DNA of 64,000 nucleotides from Methylomonas sp. UP202 (lineage in GTDB: Bacteria > Pseudomonadota > Gammaproteobacteria > Methylococcales > Methylomonadaceae). This document shows positions 8,644-17,555 of the stretch, one piece after another. The notes under the pieces were generated by a model. That model searched no databases. It was given only the letters and a program-made list of their open reading frames with translations, and was not told where the DNA came from. How positions within the stretch are numbered: position 1 is the first letter of the stretch; the number at the start of each line of letters is the position of its first letter. Where the stretch lies: positions 3,275,547 through 3,339,546 of the forward strand of contig NZ_CP123897.1 of NCBI RefSeq assembly GCF_029910655.1. The letters are read 5' to 3'. A program made the position numbers and the translations under genes.

Positions 8644-9663
8644 TCAAGGTGCTGCGATGTGATTGAGGATTTCGCCAACCAAGGCCGGCAACAGCTCGTC
8701 GTGACGGTAGGCGTAGATCGGATTCAAGAACAAGCGGTGACTCATCGTCGGCGCGAACACCGCCTGGATATCCTCGGGCCACAAGCTGTCGCGCTGTTCC
8801 AGCCAAGCCCGGACCTTAGCGGCGCGGATCAGATAACTCATACCGCGCGGACTGACGCCGGCGTGCAGCAAGCGCTCCATCTCGACATCGCTCAAACTAA
8901 TCCCGTACGCCTTGGGATCGCCGCTGGCCTTGGCCAGATCCAGCGCGTATTTGCGTAGCGCCGGACTGGTTTGAACACGTTGTTGAATCGCCTCGCCCAG
9001 CGCGTTCAGGTTTTGATAGCCGATGCCGGACTCCGCCATGCCGGCGATTAACGCATCGACATCGTGAAAGCGCGGATCGAACATCAATTCGTCCAATACC
9101 GCATCGTCGTCGGGCGCGGCGATGTTGATTTCCATCAGGAACCGGTCGCGCGCCGCCGCCGGCAACTCGAAGGTTTCTTCGCGCTCCACCCGGTTGCGAT
9201 CGGCGAATACCAACATGTGCGGCATCCGGTATTCGCGGTTGAACGCGCCAACCGCGCGCTCGGCCATGACCCGCAACAGCAGCGAATGCACTTGCGGCCG
9301 AGCCCGATTGATTTCGTTGAAGAAAAACACCGATAACTGCTCGCCTTGCTTGAGCAGCGGACCGGGATCCACGCAAGGCCGGCCGTCCTGGTTCAGGTAG
9401 GTGTAGTAAATCAAATCGGCGGGCATCAAATCGATGGTACCTTCGATGCGCTGATAGCGACCGCCCAGTCCCTGCGCGACGGTACGCAGTAGCGTGGTCT
9501 TGCCGACGCCGACTTGACCTTCCAGCAGCACGTGACCGCGAGCGAATACCGCGATCAGGAGATTGCGCACCGCCGTCCGCTGGCCGACGACAATCCGGTT
9601 TATCTGGTTTTCCAGCGCCAGCGCATCGTCGCGCCGGCTAGCTAGCGTATGTTCGGTGATCAT
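8644..9663 (-). CDS. mxaR: MxaR, MoxR-family AAA+ ATPase
   Basis: The 339-residue protein has a Walker A motif (GQVGVGKTTLL, about residue 55), Walker B with the MoxR hallmark (FFFNEINRARPQ, about 115), sensor 1 (FADRNRVE) and a C-terminal lid with PRG. MoxR ATPases act as chaperones for metallo-enzyme assembly together with VWA proteins. Here the client is presumably methanol dehydrogenase. It opens the downstream accessory part of the mxa cluster, separated from mxaI by about 300 bases with two terminator-like hairpins. Confidence 0.92.
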   Translation of the reverse strand: MITEHTLASRRDDALALENQINRIVVGQRTAVRNLLIAVFARGHVLLEGQVGVGKTTLLRTVAQGLGGRYQRIEGTIDLMPADLIYYTYLNQDGRPCVDPGPLLKQGEQLSVFFFNEINRARPQVHSLLLRVMAERAVGAFNREYRMPHMLVFADRNRVEREETFELPAAARDRFLMEINIAAPDDDAVLDELMFDPRFHDVDALIAGMAESGIGYQNLNALGEAIQQRVQTSPALRKYALDLAKASGDPKAYGISLSDVEMERLLHAGVSPRGMSYLIRAAKVRAWLEQRDSLWPEDIQAVFAPTMSHRLFLNPIYAYRHDELLPALVGEILNHIAAP

Positions 9664-9694
9664 GTTTAGCTTGGCCCGTTACGGGCATATAGGC

Positions 9695-9720
9695 AAAAAA
9701 ACTCCGGGCGGTGCCCGGAG
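9695..9720 (-). terminator. rho-independent terminator between mxaI and mxaR
   Basis: On the minus strand an 8-bp GC stem (CTCCGGGC/GCCCGGAG with a 3-base loop) is followed by seven T. It lies only about 30 bases before the mxaR start. It probably limits read-through from the highly expressed mxaFJGI block into the accessory genes. Confidence 0.75.
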
Positions 9721-9898
9721 CCGTGAGCTTCAGTCTTATCTTGGGCCAAACGCACGGCCTACCCTTGCCGCAAGTCCAGCGGTCCAAGCCTATTCCGTTA
9801 GACTGGTCTCTAGGGTTGCCGCCTTCCCTGGCGGCGTCCTAAGGGCCCGGTGACGACGCCCGCGCGAACACCTCGGTGTTCGCCGCCTGCCTTGGTCG

Positions 9899-9930
9899 AA
9901 AAACCACTGGCGACCCGTTCGCGGTCGCCA
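9899..9930 (-). terminator. terminator directly after mxaI
   Basis: On the minus strand, about 30 bases past the mxaI stop, GGCGACC pairs with GGTCGCC and is followed by AGTGG and a run of five T. Together with the hairpin at 9695-9720 it makes a double barrier between the structural genes and mxaR. The roughly 180 bases between the two hairpins hold further short palindromes but no gene. Confidence 0.6.
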
Positions 9931-9957
9931 AGCGGCTTTTAACCGTCTCGCTCGGGC

Positions 9958-10239
9958 TTATTGACCTTCGACGTCGTAGACGAACTTACCGGTTTTGGCC
10001 AGAATTTCGCTGCGTTTGGCGTTGCGGGCCTCCATTTCCTTGATCGATTGACTTTGCTTGTTCAGTTCGTTGACATCGTGTTTCGGGTCGTATTTGCTAC
10101 CGGCCACTTGCGCGGGATAGCCCGGTTTCGGTTCCCAGCAGTTACCGGCTTCCTTACATTTGGTACCGTCGTAGGCCTGGGCGGACGCCGCCAGAGTCAA
10201 AGCCAATGTTGCGCTGCTTAAGGTCAAAAAGTGTTTCAT
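9958..10239 (-). CDS. mxaI: MxaI, methanol dehydrogenase small (beta) subunit
   Basis: The 93-residue precursor has a signal peptide (cleavage expected after AQA near residue 22) and a lysine-rich mature part with two cysteines in the N-terminal YDGTKCKEAGNCWEP stretch, which form the single disulfide typical of MxaI. It binds the outside of the MxaF dimer in the periplasm to form the alpha2beta2 enzyme. A small subunit is specific to the calcium (MxaFI) enzyme and absent from XoxF enzymes. Confidence 0.95.
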   Translation of the reverse strand: MKHFLTLSSATLALTLAASAQAYDGTKCKEAGNCWEPKPGYPAQVAGSKYDPKHDVNELNKQSQSIKEMEARNAKRSEILAKTGKFVYDVEGQ

Positions 10240-10314
10240 GTTGATCTCCTGATAAGTATTTGGAATTCCGGGCGCGCCAACGTCGCGACGTAGTCAATCC
10301 GGAGTGAAGCGACC

Positions 10315-10791
10315 TTATTTCAACCAGTCTGCCTTTTTCGGGTCGCCTTTGTAGATGTGGCGTATGAAAGCCATGATGTGCAACATTTCGTCCGTGCTGA
10401 ACGTAACGTACTGAGGCCCCATCATGCCGTTGGCGCCGCCGAACAGCACCTCGAACAAACCCACGTCGGTGGCGTTGCGCGGATAGGTCCAATAGTCGTC
10501 GGCCAGTCCCGGCCCCAGCTTACCTTCCGCCTCGTGCCCGTGGCAGCCGGAACAACCGGTCATGTATAGGCTTTCGCCCTTCTTGATAGCCTCCGCGTCG
10601 CCGTTGTACGGGTTTTTACCGGTTTGCATGAATTGCTTGAACTTGTCGGTATTGCCGCCCTTCTTGGCAAAACTCAGATCCAGAGTTTCGCCGGTCAAGG
10701 CATGGCGCAGAGTGATGTCGGCCCGTGCCGTCGAGACGGCGGCAATCGCCAACATCGCGGCCGCGCCGCTCAAAAAGGTTTTGTATTTCAT
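10315..10791 (-). CDS. mxaG: MxaG, cytochrome cL, electron acceptor of methanol dehydrogenase
   Basis: The 158-residue precursor has a signal peptide ending at ARA near residue 24 and one c-type heme site (CSGCH, about residue 80). A methionine-rich region (GGANGMMGPQ) supplies the axial Met. Cytochrome cL takes electrons from reduced PQQ of MxaFI in the periplasm and passes them to a small cytochrome c. Its place between mxaJ and mxaI is canonical. Confidence 0.95.
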   Translation of the reverse strand: MKYKTFLSGAAAMLAIAAVSTARADITLRHALTGETLDLSFAKKGGNTDKFKQFMQTGKNPYNGDAEAIKKGESLYMTGCSGCHGHEAEGKLGPGLADDYWTYPRNATDVGLFEVLFGGANGMMGPQYVTFSTDEMLHIMAFIRHIYKGDPKKADWLK

Positions 10792-10807
10792 TTGTCGATG
10801 ATTCCTG

Positions 10808-11650
10808 TTAGTTCATGGACAAGGCGGTCTCGGGTTCGTCCAGTAGCGGAATACCTTCCGCTTCCAGCAGTTCGCCGATCTCGTCTTGCTTGTCTCTTAC
10901 AATTTTGTTCAATTGCTCCAACAACGCGACTTCGCCCTTACGCACGCCGATCGAGGTGCTGTAATGGAAACCGACTTTTTCACCGTCGGCTCGCTTGTTG
11001 TCGTCCGGTATCACCGTCATCGTCAACGGGGTATTGGACGCTTTAACGTAACGCGCCGCGGCCGGCCCCCATAACACGGCGATTTCCGCTTTGCCGGTAG
11101 CCACTTCATTCACCAGCTTGTCGTTGTCGTACTTGACGTACTGATTGCGCTTGGATTTGAACCCGACCAGCTCTTGCTGATAGCTGAACATGTCGTTGTA
11201 ACGGCCTATCGCCCTGAGCATGGTTTCCGCCGGCGTACCGGGCGCGAACGCGATGCGCTTGGCGGTTTTCAACGCCGGGCTGTCCCAGTTCCGCAGGTCC
11301 AAATGATCTTGCTCGCGGGTAATGAAGACATAGCCGGACCGGTAATATGGCAGCGTGGTCAGCAAGCGCGGATCGCCGTGATCGACACCCATCACCACGT
11401 CGCACAAGCCTTTGTCGACGAAGTCGCGGATGAAGTAACGCGGATCGGTCCAAGTCACCGCTTCCAGCTTGCGACCCAGTTGCTCCGCAACGTATTGCGC
11501 CAGTTTGTTTTCGAAGCCTTCGCCGGCTTTGTTGGCGTAGGGCATTTCGTTTTCCGCCGTGCAGACTTTCAAGGCCGGTGGTTCGGCTTGGGCGTAGGCA
11601 GACCCGATACCCAGCGCCAACGCGGTAAAAATATGTATCGCTTTTTTCAT
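10808..11650 (-). CDS. mxaJ: MxaJ, periplasmic solute-binding-like protein for methanol dehydrogenase
   Basis: The start at 11650 (MKKAIHIF) begins a signal peptide with cleavage near AYAQA (residue 22). An upstream in-frame start would lie inside the repeat at 11666-11731. The mature 260 residues have the extracellular solute-binding protein family 3 fold (LKVCTAENEMPYA, later VMGVDHGDPRLL). MxaJ is needed for methanol dehydrogenase maturation and may present or stabilise MxaF. It is separated from mxaF only by the palindromic repeat. Confidence 0.93.
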   Translation of the reverse strand: MKKAIHIFTALALGIGSAYAQAEPPALKVCTAENEMPYANKAGEGFENKLAQYVAEQLGRKLEAVTWTDPRYFIRDFVDKGLCDVVMGVDHGDPRLLTTLPYYRSGYVFITREQDHLDLRNWDSPALKTAKRIAFAPGTPAETMLRAIGRYNDMFSYQQELVGFKSKRNQYVKYDNDKLVNEVATGKAEIAVLWGPAAARYVKASNTPLTMTVIPDDNKRADGEKVGFHYSTSIGVRKGEVALLEQLNKIVRDKQDEIGELLEAEGIPLLDEPETALSMN

Positions 11651-11665
11651 GGTTTGGATTTCAGC

Positions 11666-11731
11666 GTAGGGTGGGCATGCAATACCCACCGATTCGGTCG
11701 ACCAAAGGTGGGCACGATGTGCCCACCCTAC
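11666..11731. repeat. palindromic REP-like element in the mxaF-mxaJ gap
   Basis: A 66-base element bounded by inverted 12-mers (GTAGGGTGGGCA at the left, its complement at the right) with an inner GGGTATTGCATGCCC-type palindrome. It fills nearly all the gap between the mxaF stop and the mxaJ start. Related sequence is at 30585-30647 and, degraded, around 31305-31360. Transcribed as RNA it would fold into a strong hairpin that could stabilise the upstream mxaF message. Confidence 0.8.
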
Positions 11732-11734
11732 GAT

Positions 11735-13543
11735 TTACAGCGAGAACACCATGACGCCGCCGCCCATTTGGGTGTAATGCGCCAACTCCTTGAACGCACC
11801 CACCGCACCGAGACCGGCGGTTGGGTCGGCTAGGTCGAATACCAAGCCGACGCCTGGCCAGCCGCCGACACCGTAATAAATCGCAACATACTGTTTGTTG
11901 TTGTGTTTATAAGTGATCGGATGACCGATGACGCCGGAAGGCAGTTTGAACTTCCACAGTTCCTCGCCGGTTTTGGAATGACGCGCCTTGATGTAGCCGT
12001 CCAAGGTGCCGTAGAACACCAAGTCGCCGGCCGTCGCGGTGGTGCCGCCCCAAACCGCGAATTTCTCCTGAACTTCCCATTCCATTTTGCCGGTGACCGA
12101 GTTCATCGCTTTAACCTGACCCAAAGTGCCTTTCGGACCCGGGTACATGTTCAAAGTCGCGCCGACGAAGAACTGACCCGCGCGGTAAGGCAGCATGAAC
12201 GGTTCCCAGTCCATGCAGATGTGGTTGGTACCCATGAAGAACAATTGCTTGTTCGGATCGTAGGATTCGATGCCCTGGTTGTGGTAACCCATCGCCGACG
12301 GACAGATGCCGGTGGCTTGGTGGTCCATGTGTGTCGAATATTCCGGGTCGCGGATAGGCAAGCCGGTTTGCAAATCGACTTTTTTCACCCAGTTGACGGT
12401 GTCGTCGATTTTGAAGGCATTGATCAAATCGCCATTTTCACGATCCAGGGTGTAAACCAGACCGTTCCGGTCGGGGTGAGTCAGCAATTTGCGTTTTTTG
12501 CCGTTGACCACTTGCTCGGACAAGCCCATGTAGTTGACGCCGGCATAGTCCCACTCGTCGTGCGGCGTTTTTTGGTAGCCGAACTTGGCTTCGCCGGTGT
12601 TAACGTCGCGCCCCCAGATGGTCATCGTCCATTTGTTATCGCCGGGCCGCATGGTTTCGTTCCACGGCGCGGGGTTACCGGAACCGTAGTACAGCATCTC
12701 CAGGTCGCTATCGTAAGCGTACCAACCCCAGTTGGTGCCGCCGCCGATTTTCCAGGCGTCGCCTTCCCAGGTTTTTTGTCCCAAGCCAAACTGACCGTAA
12801 TGCGGATTGGCGTTATTAAAGTCTCTCGCGAGTTTCAAGTCTTCGTCGGGACCGGTCGCGTACACCCGCCACGCCTGCTTGCCATCCTTGATGTTGTAGG
12901 CCGTGGCATAACCGCGCACGCCCAACTCGGCTCCGGCGGAACCGACGATGACTTTGTCCTTGACGACGAACGGCGCCATGGTCAGAGTCGAACCCATCGC
13001 GATGTCGGAATTTTCCATTTTCCACAAAACTTCGCCGGTCTTGGCGTTCAGCGCGACGATGTGACCGTCCAACTGATTCAGAAAGATCGTGGCGGGGTAA
13101 TCCTTGCCCGCCGGTGCATATGCCAGCCCGCGATTGACGACGTCGCAGCAAGCCACGGCACGAGCGGCGGGATTTTGCTTAGGCTTGAATTGCCAAAAAA
13201 TCTTGTCGGGATTGTTCAAATCCAGCGCAAACACGTTATTCGGATACGGCGTATGCACGTACATGATGCCGTCGACGACCAAGGGGCCACCTTCATGACC
13301 GTTCAGTACGCCGGTCGAAAACGACCACGCAACTTTCAAATTCTTGACGTTATTGGCATTGATGTCGATCAACTCGCTGAAATGCGTGGAACTGTAGTCC
13401 TTGGTCTGCATCACCCAGTTGGTGTTTTGCTTGGACAATTGTTCAAGTTCCTTATTCGCCTGCGCCGATTGCGACACGGCCAGCGCGGCGCTCGTCAATA
13501 GAGCCGATGTCGTGACCTGCTTGGCAAATCGTGAAATTTGCAT
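11735..13543 (-). CDS. mxaF: MxaF, PQQ- and calcium-dependent methanol dehydrogenase large (alpha) subunit
   Basis: The 602-residue precursor has a signal peptide (cleavage expected at SAQA-NKEL, near residue 30) and an eight-bladed propeller with tryptophan-docking repeats. The adjacent-cysteine pair [10 protein letters not shown] (about residue 132) forms the rare vicinal disulfide over [14 protein letters not shown] and [18 protein letters not shown] line the active site. It oxidises methanol to formaldehyde in the periplasm. The downstream mxaJ, mxaG and mxaI genes identify the calcium-type enzyme rather than lanthanide XoxF. The MxaB-type regulator gene is divergent from it. A 532-residue antisense open frame is a shadow. 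Confidence 0.97.
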   Translation of the reverse strand: MQISRFAKQVTTSALLTSAALAVSQSAQANKELEQLSKQNTNWVMQTKDYSSTHFSELIDINANNVKNLKVAWSFSTGVLNGHEGGPLVVDGIMYVHTPYPNNVFALDLNNPDKIFWQFKPKQNPAARAVACCDVVNRGLAYAPAGKDYPATIFLNQLDGHIVALNAKTGEVLWKMENSDIAMGSTLTMAPFVVKDKVIVGSAGAELGVRGYATAYNIKDGKQAWRVYATGPDEDLKLARDFNNANPHYGQFGLGQKTWEGDAWKIGGGTNWGWYAYDSDLEMLYYGSGNPAPWNETMRPGDNKWTMTIWGRDVNTGEAKFGYQKTPHDEWDYAGVNYMGLSEQVVNGKKRKLLTHPDRNGLVYTLDRENGDLINAFKIDDTVNWVKKVDLQTGLPIRDPEYSTHMDHQATGICPSAMGYHNQGIESYDPNKQLFFMGTNHICMDWEPFMLPYRAGQFFVGATLNMYPGPKGTLGQVKAMNSVTGKMEWEVQEKFAVWGGTTATAGDLVFYGTLDGYIKARHSKTGEELWKFKLPSGVIGHPITYKHNNKQYVAIYYGVGGWPGVGLVFDLADPTAGLGAVGAFKELAHYTQMGGGVMVFSL

Positions 13544-14026
13544 GAATCCTCCTGTGTTGTTTATGTGGGGTGCATGGCCCGACAGATCAGGTTTAAGGGA
13601 GCCTTAGGTTAAAAAGCCGATGCGCCGACGACAGTCCCCACCGAAACCGAACGGGGGTGCGCTCGACTTAGGCTTGATCCGGGAACCCGCGGCGAAACCA
13701 TCGCCTTTTCACATCAGCCGTCTCGATCAAGTCGCACACGAAGACTTAAGACCGGCCGTGCCATGCTGCCGCAAATGGTAAAGAAAGCCCCCCTTGCGGC
13801 GTTACGGAAGAATCCATGAAGAAACGGGGAAAATGACAAGAAAATTGTCGAGAAATATTCCCGTACAGCCACGCGACACCGCGATCAGAACAGGAAAAGC
13901 TCCCATAGTCCGAATCGACGAAAACGGGCATCATGACCACGTGCGGCATCGAAGCCGCTATGCAAACCCGGATCCGACGCACCAACGCCGCCGGCAATCC
14001 AACCCACTTTTTTCCGGCTGAACTCA
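13544..14026. promoter_or_regulatory. divergent control region between mxaF and the mxaB-like gene
   Basis: About 480 non-coding bases separate the two divergent start codons. The region must hold the mxaF promoter on the minus strand and the regulator promoter on the plus strand. A CCTCCT-type ribosome site for mxaF is visible just upstream of 13543 (AGGAGG on the minus strand). I see no clear consensus sigma-70 boxes for mxaF, which fits an activator-dependent promoter. Confidence 0.55.
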
Positions 14027-14701
14027 GTGAATCGTAAAATCAATGTCTTGCTGGTAGACGACCACGCGGTCGTCAGAACCGGTTATAAAACCTATCTAGG
14101 TCTATCGGAACGCATCGGCGAAATTTACGAGGCGGACCGTGGCGAAACCGCCTGCCAACTCTATTCCAAGCAGACGCCGGATGTCGTGGTCATGGATTTG
14201 TCGATGCCCGGATTGGGCGGCTTCGAGTCGATACGCCGCCTGTTAAGCCGACACCCGCAGTGCCGCATCCTGGTGTTCAGCATCCACAACGAGCTGGTTT
14301 ACGTGACCAGGGCGATCAAAGCCGGCGCGAAAGGTTACATCACTAAAAACAACGAGCCCGACACCTTGGTGACGGCGGTGTGCACGATCGCCGAGGGCGG
14401 TACCTATGTCGATCCGGATATCGCCCAGCAGCTGGCGATCAATATGGCCGTGGACCAGGATGAAGAGACCAAGATCAAGGCCTTGTCGCCGCGCGAATTC
14501 GACATTTTCTGCCTGTTGGCGAACGGCTTGACGTCGCGGGAGGCCGCCGAAAAACTCTGCCTGAGTTACAAAACCGTTTGCAACCACGCGACCGCGATCA
14601 AGGACAAACTGGGCGTAAAAAATATGGCGGAACTGACCTTGCTGGCCAGCCGGCAAGGCATCGTCAAACCGGCGTCGGACATCAATACGGCTGTCGTCTG
14701 A
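14027..14701 (+). CDS. mxaB: MxaB-like response regulator (REC plus LuxR-type HTH)
   Basis: The 224-residue protein has a receiver domain (LLVDDHAVVRTGY, phospho-acceptor Asp in DVVVMDLSMPG near residue 57, Lys in GAKGYITK near 105) and a C-terminal LuxR/NarL helix-turn-helix (LSPREFDIFCLLANGLTSREAA, about 150-210). The start is GTG. MxaB-type regulators control methanol dehydrogenase genes in methylotrophs. The symbol is by position divergent to mxaF. No partner histidine kinase is next to it. Confidence 0.82.
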   Translation: MNRKINVLLVDDHAVVRTGYKTYLGLSERIGEIYEADRGETACQLYSKQTPDVVVMDLSMPGLGGFESIRRLLSRHPQCRILVFSIHNELVYVTRAIKAGAKGYITKNNEPDTLVTAVCTIAEGGTYVDPDIAQQLAINMAVDQDEETKIKALSPREFDIFCLLANGLTSREAAEKLCLSYKTVCNHATAIKDKLGVKNMAELTLLASRQGIVKPASDINTAVV

Positions 14702-14902
14702 GGGCGGGTATCGTTAACGCCCCCTCTCCTCGCGGAAGAGGGTTCTGTTTTGATTTTTACGACAGCCTCCAGAGGCGAAGTGACCTCGCACTCGCCCATC
14801 CTCGAATCCCAGCTAAAAACCGTCCCGACACGGACTCGCCGAACCTAGCTAGCGCCCGGCTGACTACGGCCAAAAAAACCGAAATTCACCGCGAATACTT
14901 AA

Positions 14903-14908
14903 TATAAT
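14903..14908 (+). promoter_or_regulatory. possible -10 box for rpe
   Basis: A perfect TATAAT lies 35 bases before the rpe start. No good -35 hexamer is found at 16-18 bases upstream, so this is only a candidate. Confidence 0.35.
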
Positions 14909-14942
14909 GTCGGGTCTTCACCTCACCAACAGGATAAAAAAA

Positions 14943-15614
14943 ATGGCTGATAATCTGATTGCACCCTCCATACTTTCCGCCGACTTCGCGCGTTTGGGCG
15001 AGGAAGTCGTCAACGTGTTGAATGCCGGCGCGGATATTGTGCATTTCGATGTGATGGACAACCATTTTGTACCGAATCTGACGATAGGCCCCTTGGTTTG
15101 CGACGCGTTGCGCAAGCACGGCGTGACCGCGCCGATCGACGTGCATTTGATGATTGAACCGGTCGATCGCATCATTCCCGACTTCGCCAAGGCCGGCGCC
15201 AGCTATATCACCTTCCACCCGGAAGCGTCGCGCCACATCGACCGCAGCCTGCAAATGATCCGCGACCACGGTTGCAAATCCGGCCTGGTCTTCAACCCGG
15301 CCACGCCGCTGTCCTTCCTCGACCACGTTCTGGACAAATGCGACATGATTTTGCTGATGTCGGTCAACCCCGGCTTCGGCGGCCAGTCCTTCCTGCCTTC
15401 CGCCCTACCTAAATTGCGCCAGGTCAGAAAAATCATCGACGACAGCGGTTTGGACATCCGCCTGGAAATCGACGGCGGCGTCAACACCGCCAATATCCGC
15501 GAGATTAAGGAAGCGGGCGCCGACACCTTCGTCGCCGGTTCGGCGATCTTCGGCAAGCCCGATTACAAAGCCGTCATCGCCGAAATGCGCGCCGAATTGG
15601 CGAAAGCCCAGTAA
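14943..15614 (+). CDS. rpe: ribulose-phosphate 3-epimerase
   Basis: From the ATG at 14943 (AGGA ribosome site upstream) the product is 223 residues, the usual Rpe length. TIM-barrel motifs are intact: [30 protein letters not shown] (metal ligands His and Asp), [18 protein letters not shown], and EIDGGVN with the catalytic second Asp. The enzyme interconverts ribulose 5-phosphate and xylulose 5-phosphate, which regenerates the formaldehyde acceptor in the ribulose monophosphate cycle. Sitting beside the methanol oxidation genes fits that role. Confidence 0.96.
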   Translation: MADNLIAPSILSADFARLGEEVVNVLNAGADIVHFDVMDNHFVPNLTIGPLVCDALRKHGVTAPIDVHLMIEPVDRIIPDFAKAGASYITFHPEASRHIDRSLQMIRDHGCKSGLVFNPATPLSFLDHVLDKCDMILLMSVNPGFGGQSFLPSALPKLRQVRKIIDDSGLDIRLEIDGGVNTANIREIKEAGADTFVAGSAIFGKPDYKAVIAEMRAELAKAQ

Positions 15615-15918
15615 ACCGTCTCTCCGGCGAAAGGACCGAGCCCGCAACGCTTACCCAGTCCGATTCGCTTCAGTCTGTCGCCGGCTTATGGCCGGCGACA
15701 ACGTCTTCGCTTGGCCGACTCCCGTGCCCGGCTCAATGCGTGCCTGGCTCTAAGTTCACACCGCGTAATTCGTGACTTTCCCAACACCACGCGAGATCGC
15801 CGTGCTATTGAAAATCCGCCAGCCATCCCCAGACTCTTGGAAACTTTATGCCGATCCGGCAGTCAGTTGCGACACCGGCCGCGGGGCCGGCTTATTTTAA
15901 CGTCAGGGAGCCATTCCT
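15615..15918. other. intergenic stretch with a perfect 10-bp inverted repeat
   Basis: At 15676-15700 TGTCGCCGGC pairs with GCCGGCGACA across a 5-base loop, about 60 bases after the rpe stop. The following bases are not a T-run, so it is at most a weak terminator or RNA-stabilising hairpin. The remainder to 15918 shows no supported gene; a GGGAGCC ribosome site precedes the next gene. Confidence 0.55.
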
Positions 15919-16569
15919 ATGAATCCACAAGAACGCGATCAACTTACCCAGTTTTTGAAACCCTTGAGCGAATTCAAATTGACCGCCAAGGACGCCGAAG
16001 CCGAAGCGCTGATCGCCCAGACAGTCGCGCGACAGCCGGATGCCGCCTACCTGCTGGTCCAACGCGCGATGTTGCAAGACCAAGCCCTAAACGCCGCGAA
16101 AGCACAAATCGCCGAGCTTCAAAACCAATTGCAGAACACGCCGCAACGCGGCGGATTTTTGCAAAACGACCCGTGGGCGCAACCGGCCGGCGCGGGCGTT
16201 CCGGGTGCCGGCAGCTACCAGCCCCCTAGAACGGCGGCAATGCCGTCGCAAGCGAGCAGTTTCGGCGGCGGTTCCAGTTTTCTCGGCAACATCGCCACCA
16301 CGGCGGCTGGGGTCGTGGCGGGATCGTTTTTGTTTCAAGGTATCGAAAGCCTGTTGGGGCACCACGGAGGCGGCTTCGGCGGATCTGCCTGGGGAAGTCA
16401 CAACGGCGCCAACGAATTGATGCCGGAACAAACCGTCATTAACAACTACTACGGTGACGACGCGATCCAAACCGCTCAAGCGGACGATAATCGCAACGAC
16501 TATTTGGTCGGCGACAATAGCGGCTATGACGCCGATGCCGTCGATGACAGCGATTCCGACTGGATTTAA
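15919..16569 (+). CDS. DUF2076-family protein
   Basis: The 216-residue protein starts with a helical N-terminal region (MNPQERDQLTQFL, then DAAYLLVQRAMLQDQALNAA, about residues 1-75) matching DUF2076. A Gly/Ser-rich region with a short hydrophobic stretch (TTAAGVVAGSFLFQGI, about 130-148) follows, and it ends in an acidic tail (VDDSDSDWI). DUF2076 members were once described as periplasmic ligand-binding sensors, but their function is not established. No signal peptide is evident. Confidence 0.8.
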   Translation: MNPQERDQLTQFLKPLSEFKLTAKDAEAEALIAQTVARQPDAAYLLVQRAMLQDQALNAAKAQIAELQNQLQNTPQRGGFLQNDPWAQPAGAGVPGAGSYQPPRTAAMPSQASSFGGGSSFLGNIATTAAGVVAGSFLFQGIESLLGHHGGGFGGSAWGSHNGANELMPEQTVINNYYGDDAIQTAQADDNRNDYLVGDNSGYDADAVDDSDSDWI

Positions 16570-16854
16570 CCAGCACAGAGACCTTTCTTCGCGCGCCCGC
16601 CGATTCGTCGGGCGCGCCTCACCGCCCCATCACCAACAATCCGTTACCGATCGCGTCAGCAAACCGGCTCAGTCAGATCTATTGCTGCCCCCTCTGTCAC
16701 CGAAATACCCGCAACTCCGGCCATTTCCATACTTGCCGGGTACTAACTTTCGGCGACATTCGCACACCAATGTAAACGCGTTGCTCTAAACCCTCGAATC
16801 CTGCAAACGCAAAGTCTTTTAAGCCCCTTTTACGATATCACCCAAAAATTCCGC

Positions 16855-16886
16855 TTGACTCGAATTTGAGAATCATTATCATTTGT
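16855..16886 (+). promoter_or_regulatory. Fur-controlled promoter of the heme uptake locus
   Basis: TTGACT at 16855-16860 and TATCAT at 16877-16882 (16-base spacer) form a sigma-70-type promoter. A Fur box (GAGAATCATTATCATTTGT, 16868-16886) closely matching the AATGATAATCATTATC consensus covers the -10 element. Iron-loaded Fur would block it. It lies upstream of hemP, tonB-exbBD and the heme receptor, so the locus is expected to be induced by iron starvation. Confidence 0.85.
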
Positions 16887-16913
16887 AACCGACAGTGTTC
16901 TCTCGTCCTGTCA

Positions 16914-16961
16914 CGCCGCACCTGCACAACTTGAACACGTTAAACAGCGTGCGGCGTTTTT
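16914..16961 (+). terminator. terminator-like hairpin in the leader downstream of the Fur promoter
   Basis: CGCCGCAC (16914-16921) pairs with GTGCGGCG (16949-16956), with CTG/CAG extending the stem inward, followed by TTTTT. It is located between the Fur-controlled promoter and the first coding sequence at 16990, so transcripts would either stop after about 70 nucleotides or be attenuated before the operon. Confidence 0.7.
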
Positions 16962-16989
16962 GATCATTTCCAAAGTTAGCGGAGGCATC

Positions 16990-17265
16990 ATGTTCGACGA
17001 TCAACTATCCAGCCCGGCCCACGGCCGTGAATTGACGCAGCTACACACGATGACCTGCTTGCTAATGACCCAATTCATCAACGGCCGGCATTGCCCGAAA
17101 CTAGCGCACCGCATCGTCAGCCAGCTGGCGCTGCTGTTAAGCCATCCGCAATTGGACCATACCGCCGCCAGTCGCGATATGTATTTACAACTGCACGACC
17201 ACTGGCAGCGCGTGACGGGCTTATTGCTTGATCGGCGGGACGGCGGCCTGCCGCGATACCAGTAA
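16990..17265 (+). CDS. small helical protein at the head of the heme locus, unknown function
   Basis: The start at 16990 has a strong GGAGG site (an upstream in-frame start lies in the terminator hairpin). The 91-residue product is predicted soluble and helical, with several His and Cys residues (QLHTMTCLLMTQFINGRHC). It sits first under the Fur promoter, 30 bases before hemP, so it is likely iron-regulated. I do not recognise a family. Confidence 0.65.
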   Translation: MFDDQLSSPAHGRELTQLHTMTCLLMTQFINGRHCPKLAHRIVSQLALLLSHPQLDHTAASRDMYLQLHDHWQRVTGLLLDRRDGGLPRYQ

Positions 17266-17295
17266 ATTCGTCGCGACCCATTCCGGAAGAAACCT

Positions 17296-17481
17296 ATGAC
17301 CGAAACCAACACCAACCCAACGGCAAAAACCGCCGGCGCCAATGCCGAGGCCTTGCGCAACCGACCGCGACTGAACAGTCGCGCGCTGTTCGGCGCCCAA
17401 ACCGAGATCGTCATTGAGCACCAAGGCGAAGAATACCGACTGCGCATTACCAGCAACGGCAAACTGATTTTGACCAAATAG
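17296..17481 (+). CDS. hemP: HemP-family hemin uptake protein
   Basis: The 61-residue protein ends in the HemP signature (LNSRALFGAQTEIVIEHQG, then YRLRITSNGKLILTK). HemP/HmuP proteins are small cytoplasmic proteins genetically required for hemin uptake, and in some proteobacteria they activate the heme receptor gene. It is preceded by GGAAG at suitable spacing and followed by tonB after about 75 bases, consistent with one iron-regulated operon. Confidence 0.9.
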   Translation: MTETNTNPTAKTAGANAEALRNRPRLNSRALFGAQTEIVIEHQGEEYRLRITSNGKLILTK

Positions 17482-17555
17482 CGCGTTCCATCCACCTCAG
17501 CCAGCCACCCTCCGGTAGCCAGCCAATCTTTTCCACCCTTGACGGAGAGGCTGTC

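Noticed and set aside
11903..13501. 532-residue open frame antisense to mxaF
   Set aside because: It lies wholly within the strongly conserved mxaF gene on the other strand, has no ribosome site and no recognisable motif; it is a GC-rich codon-usage shadow.
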